Positions 1 to 9,332 are shown, counted from the stretch's first letter. The stretch: DNA of 64,000 nucleotides from Cafeteria roenbergensis (GCA_008330645.1 VLTN01000015.1:1-64000); one strand, 5' to 3'. Program-made: numbers and translations. Notes: generated from the letters alone by a model not told the origin.

Positions 1-17
1 GAATAATGCAACAGCGA

Positions 18-50
18 AATTCATCAGATATTTTTATCTCTGGCTGAATT
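18..50 (+). promoter_or_regulatory. Inverted repeat with T-rich loop before minor capsid gene
   Basis: The outer arms AATTCA (18-23) and TGAATT (45-50) are exact complements, and the inner arms AGATA and TATCT flank a T-rich loop. The repeat is followed at once by TATATA and the start codon at 57. It has the same architecture as the inverted repeats before the capsid, ATPase, KGG-protein and 9,022 genes. A role as promoter or operator is inferred from position. Confidence 0.5.
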
Positions 51-56
51 TATATA

Positions 57-932
57 ATGAGTGTACATACATACGTAAATGGTGATCAGCTATCCAATAG
101 TGACTCGGCTACTGCAAGAATAGAGATCAATCGACAAAATGCAGTGATCACTGAGTCAAGAAATTACAGACGTATCAATAGAGCGATTTGTACTAGAAGG
201 CTTCTTCCCTCTTTTTAAGGTAGAGGATGATATAAGTATTGGTATCATTAATATCTCATCTGGTATACCAGTGTATCAGGAGATAGATTTCTCACCAAAA
301 GTCCAGGGGTGGATTCCTATATAACTATAGACACGTGGCCGAGGCAGTGCAGACAGCCCTTAATACTCTTTGCTCTGCTCTATCTATCACTGATGTTCCT
401 GAATTCAAGTTTTGACGGTTTTGATAAGTTCACGATTTCAACAACATCAGCATTCCGTGGTGCTTGGCAAATAGCAATGGACTCTAAAATGTATCGCTAC
501 TTTAACACATTTGACTTTGAAACATCAAAATTCCCTTACATTCTCTACCTTGACCAGGATGTGGAAGAACAGAAAACAAGGACCACCGAGTTCCTATCTC
601 CTGTCAAAAGGGTTGTTCTTAAGACAAATTTATCAGTTCGTAGTGAATACCTACCCGATCCATCAGTGGACAATAACAATAACAACGCCGTTTCATCATC
701 TGATGGTCAATTCTTAGTGGATTATAGATTCTTCCAGTCAGACGGCAATCCGCTTCAAGAGCTCTTTTTTAGTGCAAGCGGTACCAACAACCGCTGGCAT
801 AATGTAATAGATGGCTCAACCGTACAAAATTTCTATGTTACATTTGAGTGGATCGATGTCAATAATAACTCTTACCCTGTAACTTTAAAGGATGGATGCA
901 CTGCCTCTCTCAAATGCTATTTCTCAAAATAA
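57..932 (+). pseudogene. Minor capsid (penton-like, single jelly-roll) protein gene, broken
   Basis: Coding-like sequence runs from an ATG at 57 just after TATATA to a stop at 932, about 290 codons. It is broken, with about two breaks. The best-preserved part is the C-terminal two-thirds: beta-rich, with an NNNNN stretch near position 675 and an end segment of the type FEWIDVNNNSYPVTLKDG. This resembles the last strands of virophage and Polinton-like minor capsid proteins, where a D-x(n)-P-L-x-L-x-x-G pattern leads to the terminus. Its place directly before the major capsid gene supports the call. Family assignment rests on pattern and context, without a search. Confidence 0.65.
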
Positions 933-1028
933 TATAGATTGTCAAAGTTGAAATAGATGGATTGCTTAATCAGTCTATTTTGCCAATTATCTCAATGATG
1001 TGAAAGTATATAGAATAAATTCTCTTGT

Positions 1029-1079
1029 TACTATTTTGCCAAAAGCAATCAAGTTTTTTTCTCAAACTTAATTATATAC
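1029..1079 (+). promoter_or_regulatory. Capsid-gene promoter region with inverted repeat
   Basis: The stretch contains TTTTGCCAAAAGCAAT, then AAGTTT and AAACTT arms (1051-1069) around a T-rich loop, then TTATATAC beside the ATG at 1080. A closely similar arrangement (TTTTGTCAAAAGCAAT, arms, TTATATA) precedes the gene at 5,182. Shared upstream sequence at two unrelated genes suggests common transcriptional control. The function is inferred. Confidence 0.55.
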
Positions 1080-2820
1080 ATGTCCAAATTTACTAATTTA
1101 AACAAAGACAAGGTGGTCCTTATTGGATCTTCAAAATATAGATTCCTTACTGAAGACAACCTTAAAGTAGGTGCTGACTTAGGTAATGTAGCATATCAAT
1201 ATAACAGAGTCAGTGCAACTTCAGGCGGAAGTGGCAAACTCTCAGGAACTGTTGTATTCAAAGCTTCTACGGGTTCTGGTATGGTAACATCTGTGCCAAG
1301 ATTAGAATGCAGACTTCCTGTTGAATTCGAAGCTGCTGCTGCTGGAGACAAGACTTGGCAAGCATTTGCCGCGGAACTAGATGGAAAAAGTTGGTCTTGC
1401 ATGCTATCCGTATGCCAAAGTTATATCTTCTGGTACCGTCAAATTTGACAGTGGTCAAGGTATTACATCAAGACCTTCACAAAACTATCAAGTCATCGTC
1501 AACTCAATGGATCCATACAAACTGGCCTTAGCAACTGATGCCCCAGGTGTTGATCAGTATTCAAAGTACGAGATATCATCTATTTAACAACCCACTTGCA
1601 TCAGGGTCTAACATCGATCAAATGTACAAAGCAAGAGGTTTTGGATGCAATTACAAAGTTGAAGCCAGTAATGGTGTAAATGATGGTAAGATGCTGGTGA
1701 AGGTGGTGTACCAGAAGCAACAAAGGCCAAAGTTACACTTACTTTCGTATGGTCCGATGCCATTCCACTTGATCCATGCCAATACAGAGATGTTGGTAAT
1801 GCTCAGCCATTCTATAACTTAGATGATATCGAATTCACCTTGGATATCAAAAACATATTCGAAAACTGTTTCGCATGTGATGGAACATACAATTCTACAA
1901 CAGCAACCTATACAGGAACAGGATACACTGCCAAAGCAGTTGAAGACGGTGTATTACATAAATTCTTGTATCAACTTTGGAAACCATCCTTCAAACTAAC
2001 AGTACCAAAACAACTCGCATATGCATCAACCCAGGTCGATTTAGCCTTTGATGGTAAACCTGTAGATGTAGATGCAGGAGCTACTGTGCAATTTACCAAT
2101 GATGTTGACCTAAGACTTTCACAAGTTCCAAAGATGTTCGCAGTAATGGTAAACAGACCATCAAAACCAGGTCAACCACTCACAAGACTTCCAATCCAGA
2201 AGATCTCAATAGACACTGCTGGGACAAACGACTTGCTCAACAATGCTCATCAAGATGATCTCTATGCAATTTCATCCAAGAATGGTTCAGTTCTTAGATA
2301 CGCTTCTTTTGTCGCTGCATCTTCAAGTTCAGCTGTCCCACTCAACAATGATGCTGCAATTGGTTGCGGATCTATTTTCTATGTCAAACCATCTGATATG
2401 GGTCTTCAAGATACCATCATCGGTGGATCTCTCCAAACTTTCAACTTCAAGGTAAGAGTTGATGTCAAATCAGTCAGTACTGCCTCTGAAAAGTGTGCTC
2501 TCCAAATCTTCGCTATGTATGATGCAGTATGTGTTGCAGATGAAACTGAAGGTTACAATATGAACAGAGTATCAATCGGTGACATGGGTGCAATCGATGC
2601 CAAGGTTGTTAATATGGTTGATGATTCAAGTAAGATGAATCACGTTATCGGTGGTAATTTCTGGGGTGATCTCTGGAGTGGAATCAAAAACATTGCTACT
2701 TCACAACTCTTCAAGAAAGCTGTGAGACTTGGCAGAAACAACCTGCCTTATGTGTCTGATTTTGCAAGAGATGGTACAACACTTGGTAACGTAGCAAGCG
2801 CCATGGGTTATGGGAGCTAA
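1080..2820 (+). pseudogene. Major capsid protein gene (double jelly-roll type), broken
   Basis: Coding sequence from ATG 1080 to the stop at 2820 spans about 580 codons, the usual size of Polinton-like and virophage major capsid proteins. It is broken, with about three breaks, the last being followed by a long open C-terminal half. The content is beta-rich with low Cys and fits a double jelly-roll capsid protein. The C-terminal tail carries the motif VIGGNFWGDLWSG, related to the GGSFW and GEGFW motifs in the proteins at 5,182 and 5,983. It lies between the minor capsid gene and a small basic protein whose start overlaps its end. The call is based on size, neighbours and general character; a structural or profile comparison was not possible. 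Confidence 0.7.
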
Positions 2821-2950
2821 AGGAAAAGCAAAAGCATCAAGAGCCAAACCAAGAGCAAAGCCAAGATCTAAAGCCAAAGGTGGAGATATTTATAGAGTAG
2901 GCGGAGGTGAACATACTGAAGCTGATCTCGATGCCATGCTCGACATGTAA
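2810..2950 (+). CDS. Small basic KGG-motif protein (46 aa), possible core protein
   Basis: This short gene starts at ATG 2810, overlapping the last bases of the capsid gene in another frame. The 46-residue product has an N-terminal half made almost wholly of Lys, Arg, Ala and Ser, then AKGGDIYRVGGGE and an acidic C-terminus ending DAMLDM. A tiny Lys/Arg-rich protein with a GG motif beside the capsid gene recalls the DNA-condensing pX/mu-type core proteins of adenoviruses and adintoviruses. The resemblance is in composition and context only. The frame is open, and the basic bias would be unlikely by chance in AT-rich DNA. Confidence 0.55.
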   Translation: MGAKGKAKASRAKPRAKPRSKAKGGDIYRVGGGEHTEADLDAMLDM

Positions 2951-3021
2951 TTGCTTAATCTCCAAAATAAGTGAAGTATTAAATTGAATGGAAGATATAA
3001 ATCCTCCCTTCAATTTGAAAG

Positions 3022-4053
3022 TTAGTTCAACAACTGGCACTCCTTCTGTGACAGAATGTATTGAGCTTGTAAGTTAATATTAACCCATCGTGAATCTTTG
3101 AACATTTGCTTTACTGTTCTCATCTGTTGTTTATCAAAATCCATGTAGGTTTTCATCATGTAGTTCATTGCATGAGTCGATTGTTTTGCAAAAAAGACAA
3201 AGTTTGTTGCTTCACTCTTGATGAGTGCCGTACTGTATCCAGCATTAGCCTTGTGTCTGATAAGAATAAGATTAGTTCGTGTCTTACGTCCTACATTGAG
3301 TAGGAAATTTTGAAGGAACTCCAACTTCTTGAACTCAAGTTCACTTGCGTCTTCATAATCATCGAATATTATGAGAGAATCACTGAAATATGCCTTGACT
3401 TCGTCTGCTGACATGGTGAACATGAGTTTTTCCTTGTCTGCCTTGGTAGGTTTCAATTCATTGAGTCTTAGCTCTAAATTCATGAGTAACGTAGGATTGT
3501 CTTTATGTATCTTTGACTTGTACTTGAATCTTATCTTTGCCTCTTCATATCTCTTACGCTTCATCTCACTTGTGACGTCATTGCCTACAAAATCATTGAT
3601 GTTTAGCTTTATGACATCCTTACCGAAGGAATCATCATTCACAACTGATACAAAATATATGTGTTTTTCACATGTGGCCTGAATTTGCTGGTGATCTGAC
3701 GAGCAAAGTATGTCTTTCCTGATCCTGCACGACCTACGATGTAAAAACACATTACGTCTAAAGTCTTCCTTTCCTGCAAAAATTGAGTACGGTATTGCTT
3801 CAAATAGACTGTGATCTTTGATTCGAATACCATGTGGGACATCATCCGTATGATTCTCTCTAAGAAGTTGTCGTTGAATGGATGATCGTGTTGCTCTCTT
3901 ACCATATATCGTCTCGAGCATTGAGTCTGTGAGTTCTGTATTTTCTTCTTCCCTTGCATCATCATCCAGGAACAGGATTCGATTCTTGTGCTTACTTTTT
4001 GGATTATACTTTTGAACAGCTATGGGTATACCATGAGTGTAGTTTAATGCCAT
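3022..4053 (-). pseudogene. DNA-packaging ATPase gene (FtsK/HerA-type, A32-like), broken
   Basis: The minus-strand gene starts at 4053, right behind an inverted repeat, and spans about 340 codons. A Walker A motif of the form GRAGSGKT and a Walker B-like LIIFDDYED segment can be seen, with the spacing expected for the packaging ATPases of Polinton-like viruses, virophages and larger relatives. It is broken, with about two breaks. The enzyme family pumps DNA into preformed capsids, which matches the neighbouring capsid genes. Confidence 0.7.
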
Positions 4054-4112
4054 ATAATTAGTTTGAGATAAAATCTCAAACTAAATCGTTCTGTTGCTTT
4101 CTCCGATAGCTA
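4054..4112 (-). promoter_or_regulatory. Inverted-repeat promoter of the ATPase gene
   Basis: A palindrome at 4059-4083 has 11-base arms (TAGTTTGAGAT and its complement) around AAA. Read on the minus strand it is preceded by TCGGAGAAAGCAACAGAACG (4086-4105), and an AATTATAT stretch lies next to the ATG. The same 20-base box plus palindrome recurs on the plus strand at 8,952-9,010, which argues strongly for a shared regulatory unit. Confidence 0.6.
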
Positions 4113-4199
4113 GGAATAATTTAGAACAAGATTATTTTTTTTTTCAAAACTATATAACTCTTTCATTGAAATATCATTGTTGTCACCTGTTGTACATCA

Positions 4200-5094
4200 T
4201 TATTGGAATTTATGAAAAGAGTAGATTCTGCGGTCGAGACGATCTATGACATCTAAGATCCTTACATTGAGAATAGTTCTAAGTTTCCATACCATTGCAG
4301 GGATGCTTGTGATGGAAAGTTTTCGTGCAGGTTGTTTGAGAGTTTCATAGACTCCACCAATCTTAATCCCGATATCTTCTCGTAAGTTGGACAATGATTC
4401 ATCTCTTAGTTTCTTGTCTATCTTGGTTCCTTCCTTCGTTGACTCAAGTCGAGCAATAGTTAGATATATGAACCCATTAAAGGAATTGTTGAGGGCATTC
4501 TTAACGGTCTTGAGTAATGGTTCAAGACGTTTGGATAGTTGATCGCCCCTTTCCAGTGACATAAGTAGACTGTTTGTTCTTTTCAGTACCTTGAAGTAGT
4601 TCTTTTCCTTGTAGAACTTGTTAACATCTTCAATCATAGCCGATTTAAACTCTTGTGTGGTCATAGATGCAGTCTTTTTGATGTAAGTCATAGATGATAG
4701 TGATATCTTCGATGTAACCATTCACGAACACAAGAGTGTCAAGCTTAATTCGTTGACGATTGGATGTTGTCAGTGCCTGCAAGAGCTTTCCTTGATTAAG
4801 ACCATTGACTGCTTTGACGGTTTTGAACTTATCGTCTCCTATCTTGAGTTCAACAAATTGTGAGGATTTATCTTTACTAAGTTTAGCAACCTTGTCTTTT
4901 ATCTCCCGAAGAATCTTTGATCCCATGACAGGGCTACTTTCAAGCACTTGGAATAAGTCAAGATCGGATGCCCAGAGACTGTTCGGATATGAACCATTTA
5001 GCATGTATGAGGTTGTGTCTTTCATTCCGAGTTCTTTTATAATCTTCTTGTGATCATCATTGAATAACAATGTATTGGGTTTCGTTAGTTCCAT
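4200..5094 (-). pseudogene. Nucleotidyltransferase-like gene, broken
   Basis: A minus-strand gene starts at ATG 5094 and ends at 4200, about 295 codons, with about one break. Its N-terminal part contains a GS motif followed by DLDLF (GSYPNSLWASDLDLF), the hallmark of the nucleotidyltransferase fold shared by poly(A) polymerases and minimal nucleotidyltransferases. The remainder is Lys-rich and helical and was not recognised. It sits directly upstream of the ATPase gene on the same strand. A nucleotidyltransferase is unusual among the core genes of Polinton-like elements. The short motif leaves room for error. Confidence 0.45.
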
Positions 5095-5133
5095 ATAACT
5101 TATAAAGAGATTTTTCTTTTTCTTGTCCTTAAT

Positions 5134-5181
5134 TATTTTGTCAAAAGCAATTTAGTTTTTTTTTCAAAACTAAATTATATA
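5134..5181 (+). promoter_or_regulatory. Inverted-repeat promoter before the KGG-protein gene
   Basis: TTTTGTCAAAAGCAAT is followed by the arms TTTAGTTTT and AAAACTAAA (about 5151-5174) around a T-run. TTATATA then abuts the ATG at 5182. The stretch is closely similar to the region before the capsid gene at 1,029-1,079. It lies between two divergent genes and could serve both. Confidence 0.55.
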
Positions 5182-5973
5182 ATGAATCAATTAACAGCGG
5201 ATGAGGTTCTCTATGGAGTAAAATCAGTCAGAAAACCAAAAGGTGGACGTCTTACAGTGGATGACCTTCTTGAAGACAATAACTTTTCAGTTGCAGAAAC
5301 ATTAGATGAAGGAAGAAACGAGTTATCATTTGATCAGGTTGTGAAACGTAAAGGTGGTACTATGTATGATCTCGTTGAAGATGGTGAAGACATATATATC
5401 GAAAGACCAGTCAAGGGCAGAGGTAAACCATCAAAGCGTAAACCAACCAAAGCACACAAAGATCATGTGGATGCAGTCATGGTGATCTATGGTATGGACA
5501 AGGATGATGCAGAAGATATCTGTTATGAGTGTGAGGAAATGGTTAAGATTAAAGGCGGCTCATTCTGGTCTTGGTTAGGTAATGCAGCAGCAAATGTTGG
5601 TAAAGCAGTAGCCAATATGATTCCAGGTGTTGGAGCATATGCTGCAGAGGGAATTGATGCTCTTCAACATCACCGTAAATATGATGCATTAAAGGCAACA
5701 AAGAATGCGGCCATTAACGTAGCAACATCATTTTTACCACCAGGTATCAAACAAGCTGCAAACTTTGGAATCAAGAAAGTCACAGGAGGTAAGAAAAAAT
5801 CACAAGACCATCCGAATACCATAGCCACAATGGAAAAGAAGAAGAGAAAGAAACCAGTGTTCAGTGAAAGAACCAAGCTCAGACAACAGTTAGTATCACG
5901 TCTCATGAAAAAGAAAGGACTCACTCTTGGTCAAGCCAGCAAACGTGCATCAGAGATCATGAAAAAAATGTGA
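5182..5973 (+). CDS. KGG-repeat, membrane-active-like virion protein (263 aa)
   Basis: An open frame encodes 263 residues. Three Lys-rich GG motifs punctuate the first half: KPKGGRL, KRKGGTM and KIKGGSFWSWLG. Behind the last one is an amphipathic or membrane-prone stretch rich in Ala, Gly and Val (about residues 130-160). The C-terminal third is very basic (GGKKKSQDH, EKKKRKKP). This layout recalls adenovirus pVI/pVII-type minor virion precursors, which are cut at GG motifs by the viral protease. IKGG-S matches the known adenain rule (M/I/L)-x-G-G-x. The name is inference; no homologue was recognised. It heads a plus-strand run in which spacings are 9 to 39 bases or the genes overlap. Confidence 0.5.
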   Translation: MNQLTADEVLYGVKSVRKPKGGRLTVDDLLEDNNFSVAETLDEGRNELSFDQVVKRKGGTMYDLVEDGEDIYIERPVKGRGKPSKRKPTKAHKDHVDAVMVIYGMDKDDAEDICYECEEMVKIKGGSFWSWLGNAAANVGKAVANMIPGVGAYAAEGIDALQHHRKYDALKATKNAAINVATSFLPPGIKQAANFGIKKVTGGKKKSQDHPNTIATMEKKKRKKPVFSERTKLRQQLVSRLMKKKGLTLGQASKRASEIMKKM

Positions 5974-5982
5974 TGTACTAGT

Positions 5983-6651
5983 ATGGTAAAGAAGTATATA
6001 AAAGGAGAGGGGTTTTGGGATGACTTGAAGACTGGTTTATCAAGAGCCATACAAGCAAAAAAGGATGTAACAGATATGACCAGTGACGAGATCACATCTG
6101 CAAGAATAGCTCAACAGGCATACAAGAAAGATCCACTCAAATTCATTGATGGATGGACGCTCATCCATAGTGACACAAGAATCAAGGTATATGAAAAGGG
6201 CGATGAGATCAAAGTATCGGTCAGAGGTACTAAAGACGGAGATGATATAGGAGATGATGTATTAGTTGCGTTCAATGACCTTGAATCAAGTCCAAGATTT
6301 AAACACCTGAGAAAGCTGACAGATGAACTCTTTGCAAAATATCCAGACAAAAAGATCACATTCACTGGTCATTCATTGGGTGGTGCGATGATCTACTATC
6401 TTTACAAACAATTAGGGGACAAAATCAAGGGAGATGTATTCAATCCTGCAATCAATCTTGAAGTTTTGAGATCCATTGTACCTAGAACCATCAAATCACA
6501 TATCATTGAAGGAGATGCAGTGTCAGACTTCCTAGGTAAACTGATGGTCAACAAACAGGTCTACAATAACCCATATGGAATGAACACAGATATAGCACAC
6601 AATATTAGATCCCACCGTCTTCTAGCATTCATTGATCCAAATACGCCGTAA
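5983..6651 (+). CDS. Class 3 lipase-like protein (222 aa)
   Basis: An open gene starts 9 bases after the KGG-protein gene. The alpha/beta-hydrolase nucleophile elbow GHSLGG is present near residue 125, preceded by the VSVRGTKD strand typical of class 3 (fungal-type) lipases. An Asp in EGDAVSDF and a His near HNIRSHR are plausible partners of the Ser-Asp-His triad. The N-terminus carries KGEGFWDDLK, a variant of the GG-FW motif seen in the capsid tail and the upstream protein. IKGE-G fits the second adenain cleavage pattern (M/I/L)-x-G-x-G, hinting that the enzyme is packaged and trimmed. Lipases of this class occur in mavirus-type virophages and some Polinton-like viruses, probably acting on membranes at entry. 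Confidence 0.8.
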   Translation: MVKKYIKGEGFWDDLKTGLSRAIQAKKDVTDMTSDEITSARIAQQAYKKDPLKFIDGWTLIHSDTRIKVYEKGDEIKVSVRGTKDGDDIGDDVLVAFNDLESSPRFKHLRKLTDELFAKYPDKKITFTGHSLGGAMIYYLYKQLGDKIKGDVFNPAINLEVLRSIVPRTIKSHIIEGDAVSDFLGKLMVNKQVYNNPYGMNTDIAHNIRSHRLLAFIDPNTP

Positions 6652-6677
6652 TTTTTTATCGCTTGTTTATCTATACT

Positions 6678-7238
6678 ATGCAAACACTCGTGAGCACACC
6701 ACTGTCACCAGCACAAATTACAGAACTATGGCACAAAAAGTCAAGGATCAACACCAAGCCACCTCGTGTTGTCCTTTATGATGAAATAATCAAATCATCG
6801 AGTCTCAAGCAGATCTTCAAAGGCCAGGATGGTGTTATTGTATTTTATCCTAACATGGAAACAGACAATGTACTGGCAGGTCACTATGTTGCACTCATTA
6901 AAGACGATAAGAAGAAGACCATCTATTACTATGACCCCTATGGTCTCGTCGTTGATCAAGCCAAGTATTTTTCTAAACAGAGAGATGAACTGTATAAGGA
7001 ACAAAACAATAGTCTGGTCAAACTGCTTCTCAAGCTGGTGAAAAGAGGATGGACCGTCGATTATAGTGAATATCCACACCAAAGCAAAGATCCACGTGTT
7101 AGTACATGTGGAAGACATAGCCTCATGCGCAATAAGTTTGCTTTCTTGTCCAACGATGACTATAATAAGCTAGTTATGCGTGGATGCAAAAAGAAGGGAG
7201 TCAATCCTGATCAACTCAGCGTGATAATGTTTCACTGA
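6678..7238 (+). CDS. Adenain/Ulp1-like cysteine protease (186 aa)
   Basis: This open gene was started at the ATG at 6678; an upstream TTG in frame was not preferred. A His in GHYVALIKD is followed by an acidic YYDPYG segment, and a Gln in HQSKDPRV precedes the Cys of STCGRHS. This is the His-Asp-Gln-Cys order of the C5/C48 (adenain/Ulp1) fold. The protease matures virion proteins in adenoviruses, Polintons and virophages, usually at GG-containing sites. Such sites are visible in four neighbouring products. The size is close to that of adenovirus protease (about 200 aa). Confidence 0.8.
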   Translation: MQTLVSTPLSPAQITELWHKKSRINTKPPRVVLYDEIIKSSSLKQIFKGQDGVIVFYPNMETDNVLAGHYVALIKDDKKKTIYYYDPYGLVVDQAKYFSKQRDELYKEQNNSLVKLLLKLVKRGWTVDYSEYPHQSKDPRVSTCGRHSLMRNKFAFLSNDDYNKLVMRGCKKKGVNPDQLSVIMFH

Positions 7239-7271
7239 ACAAAATAAACTTTTCTGTCCTTAATAGTATAG

Positions 7272-8111
7272 ATGAGTTTACAACAAAAACGACTTGAGGC
7301 CTACCGCAGACAGGCTGCACGTAATGAATCACATCAAAATAGATTAGCTCAAAAAATTCAACAAGAAGAACAAATTAAACAAGCACTTGCCGAACAGAAA
7401 CGTAAGGATGACATTATTTTGGATACTGAGTTCGAGGATATTAATAGGAGAAGACGTAAGGCACGCGTTGATGCCATGTTTAGGAGCATTCTTTCTAGAG
7501 CAATTGATGGACTTGACGAAAAAGATCTCAAAATTGTTACCACTTCATTGAGACAAATCAAAGAAATGGCTTTGGGTGAAGAAGCAAGTGACGAAGTTAT
7601 TAGTCAAATACGTAGAGCTACTAAGAATCTCCTTCGTAGATCACACACATTCGGATTTACTAAGAAAGAACGAACAGCCTTTGAGGATGACCTCAAAGAA
7701 ATCAGTATCATTACCGACATTAAGAATGAAAAGCCTGAAGACTTCGTGAGAAGAATCAAACTTTTAGAGCCCAGTGCTGTCGAGGATTTAGGTGAAGATG
7801 AGTTGAAGATGTTAGCTGTCCACTTAGGCATTGATCCTTCTCTTGATAGTAAGTCTTTATTTGACGAAGTGAGAAAGTCTGAGAGGCTCAACACATTTCT
7901 CAACAGATACGCGACATATGATCAAAGAGTGGAAAGAATAGCAAAACAATTGTTCAATCAAGTCCTCAATGCCACACCCACTTCAGACATAGATAGGCTT
8001 CTTCGTAATAATTCTATCCCAAAACTATCAGTTGCCGATGCAATAGATATTAGAACTCAACGAAGAGGAAGAAAAGCCAAACGTTTCAGAACAATTGTTA
8101 TGCCTGTGTGA
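7272..8111 (+). CDS. Helical, charged protein of unknown function (279 aa)
   Basis: An open frame from ATG 7272 encodes 279 residues. The first 60 residues are strongly charged and coiled-coil-like (EEQIKQALAEQKRKDD), the middle is helical and acidic or basic in alternation, and the C-terminus is basic (RRGRKAKRFR). No catalytic motif, signal peptide or membrane segment is apparent. The stop overlaps the next start, so the two are probably made from one transcript or linked historically. Position after the protease suggests a virion or assembly protein, which is inference only. Confidence 0.55.
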   Translation: MSLQQKRLEAYRRQAARNESHQNRLAQKIQQEEQIKQALAEQKRKDDIILDTEFEDINRRRRKARVDAMFRSILSRAIDGLDEKDLKIVTTSLRQIKEMALGEEASDEVISQIRRATKNLLRRSHTFGFTKKERTAFEDDLKEISIITDIKNEKPEDFVRRIKLLEPSAVEDLGEDELKMLAVHLGIDPSLDSKSLFDEVRKSERLNTFLNRYATYDQRVERIAKQLFNQVLNATPTSDIDRLLRNNSIPKLSVADAIDIRTQRRGRKAKRFRTIVMPV

Positions 8112-8911
8112 TGAGACAAAGAGTCGTGCGTGCTATAGAAGCACAAAATGCACCAAGTACAACACCATTACCCGAGGATGTTTTAACTTCTGGTAGCTTG
8201 GATAGAGCAAAAGCAACAGCATGGCTGAAAAATAAGATATCTAAAGACAAGACACTTCTAGATGGACAACGTGTTTTCGCCTTAACGGTCGTTCCTGCAA
8301 TGAGTGATGATGAAATGAAGCAAAGAATCATATTCTATTCTATTCCCGTCATAGGAGACAAATTCCTCAAGGGTGATGTGTTCGCTAATGACGATACTGA
8401 GTTGATCAATGCTTTCGTTAATGATGTTGAAGGACTAACACCTTCAGATATGGCAAGGCTGTATAACTCAGTATATTCAGGAGAAAGGTTCAGTGCAAGG
8501 GAGGCTAAAGCAAGAATAGGTCACATTGCACAATTGACAGAAATTCCTGAGGCATTCAGAGAAAATCTCACTCATGAGCGAGATATGATACAATTCTTAT
8601 CCAATGCCAAACGTCTTGGCGGCGAGATATTTGACCAACTGGATAATGCCGAACTCAAAAGGATTGCTGAAAAAACAGATCTGGACTTGAAGGATATAAA
8701 CAATCTTAAGTCATTGGTCCGCAGTGGTGCAAAGCTTATCTCAAGTAAAGATAATGACCTTCTAATAGCAATACGTGATGCCATCGATAATGGTCTTCAT
8801 CTTCCATCACAAGCAATGATGGCATCATCAGGTGGACTTCCACCACGCAAACTTGACTTCTCTGGAGTTCCAACGAAATCGCCAACCAAAAGAAGACCAA
8901 CAAAGGCTTAA
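8111..8911 (+). CDS. Unknown protein overlapping upstream gene (266 aa)
   Basis: The ATG at 8111 overlaps the stop of the previous gene by one base. The product is about 266 residues, mainly helical, with a low-complexity basic tail rich in Ser, Pro, Thr and Lys (PTKSPTKRRPTKA). Such a tail may bind nucleic acid. No family was recognised. It ends the plus-strand run that began at 5,182. An inverted-repeat promoter starts about 40 bases later. Confidence 0.5.
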   Translation: MRQRVVRAIEAQNAPSTTPLPEDVLTSGSLDRAKATAWLKNKISKDKTLLDGQRVFALTVVPAMSDDEMKQRIIFYSIPVIGDKFLKGDVFANDDTELINAFVNDVEGLTPSDMARLYNSVYSGERFSAREAKARIGHIAQLTEIPEAFRENLTHERDMIQFLSNAKRLGGEIFDQLDNAELKRIAEKTDLDLKDINNLKSLVRSGAKLISSKDNDLLIAIRDAIDNGLHLPSQAMMASSGGLPPRKLDFSGVPTKSPTKRRPTKA

Positions 8912-8951
8912 TCTTGATCGTATTCATCAGTTTTCATCTGTTTATATTATT

Positions 8952-9020
8952 CCTAGCTTTCGGAGAAAGCAACAGAACGATTTAGTTTGAGGTTTTTTCT
9001 CAAACTAAATTATATATAAC
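8952..9020 (+). promoter_or_regulatory. Second copy of the 20-base box plus palindrome
   Basis: TCGGAGAAAGCAACAGAACG is followed by a palindrome at 8980-9010 with 12-base arms (ATTTAGTTTGAG and its complement) around GTTTTTT, then TATATATAAC before an ATG at 9022. The unit is nearly identical, in opposite orientation, to the one before the ATPase gene (4,054-4,112). It drives a gene that is now only a remnant. Confidence 0.6.
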
Positions 9021-9021
9021 A

Positions 9022-9332
9022 ATGACAAAAGACAGTGTTTTATATATAAGAAGATACAGATGGTAAGGACAAGAATAAAAGAAATCGAAATAGCACAGGT
9101 ACACATTGACAATATATGTAGGTATTTTAAAGTACAGCTTAAATAATGATGAATGTTTCGGCTATGGTACACATAGTCACTTTGAGCAACAACGAAAGCT
9201 TAGAAGAGAAACAATCAAGTGTCAATTTACACTGAAATCATTGACTGACATGTATGAATTGACATATGGCTACCCTATCAAATAGAATGTTTTTAAAACT
9301 GAACTTAAGAAAATGCTTGATGATGCTTTCTA
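9022..9332 (+). pseudogene. Remnant of a short element gene
   Basis: Directly behind a well-formed promoter-like palindrome, coding-like pieces rich in Lys, Arg, Glu and aromatic residues occur in different frames. The gene is broken, with several breaks, and no family was recognised. The following bases to 9385 are AT-rich; TCTA at 9370-9373 lies 12 bases before the next start. TCTA is the core of the late promoter motif known from mavirus and its helper virus, so the resemblance may matter. Confidence 0.4.
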
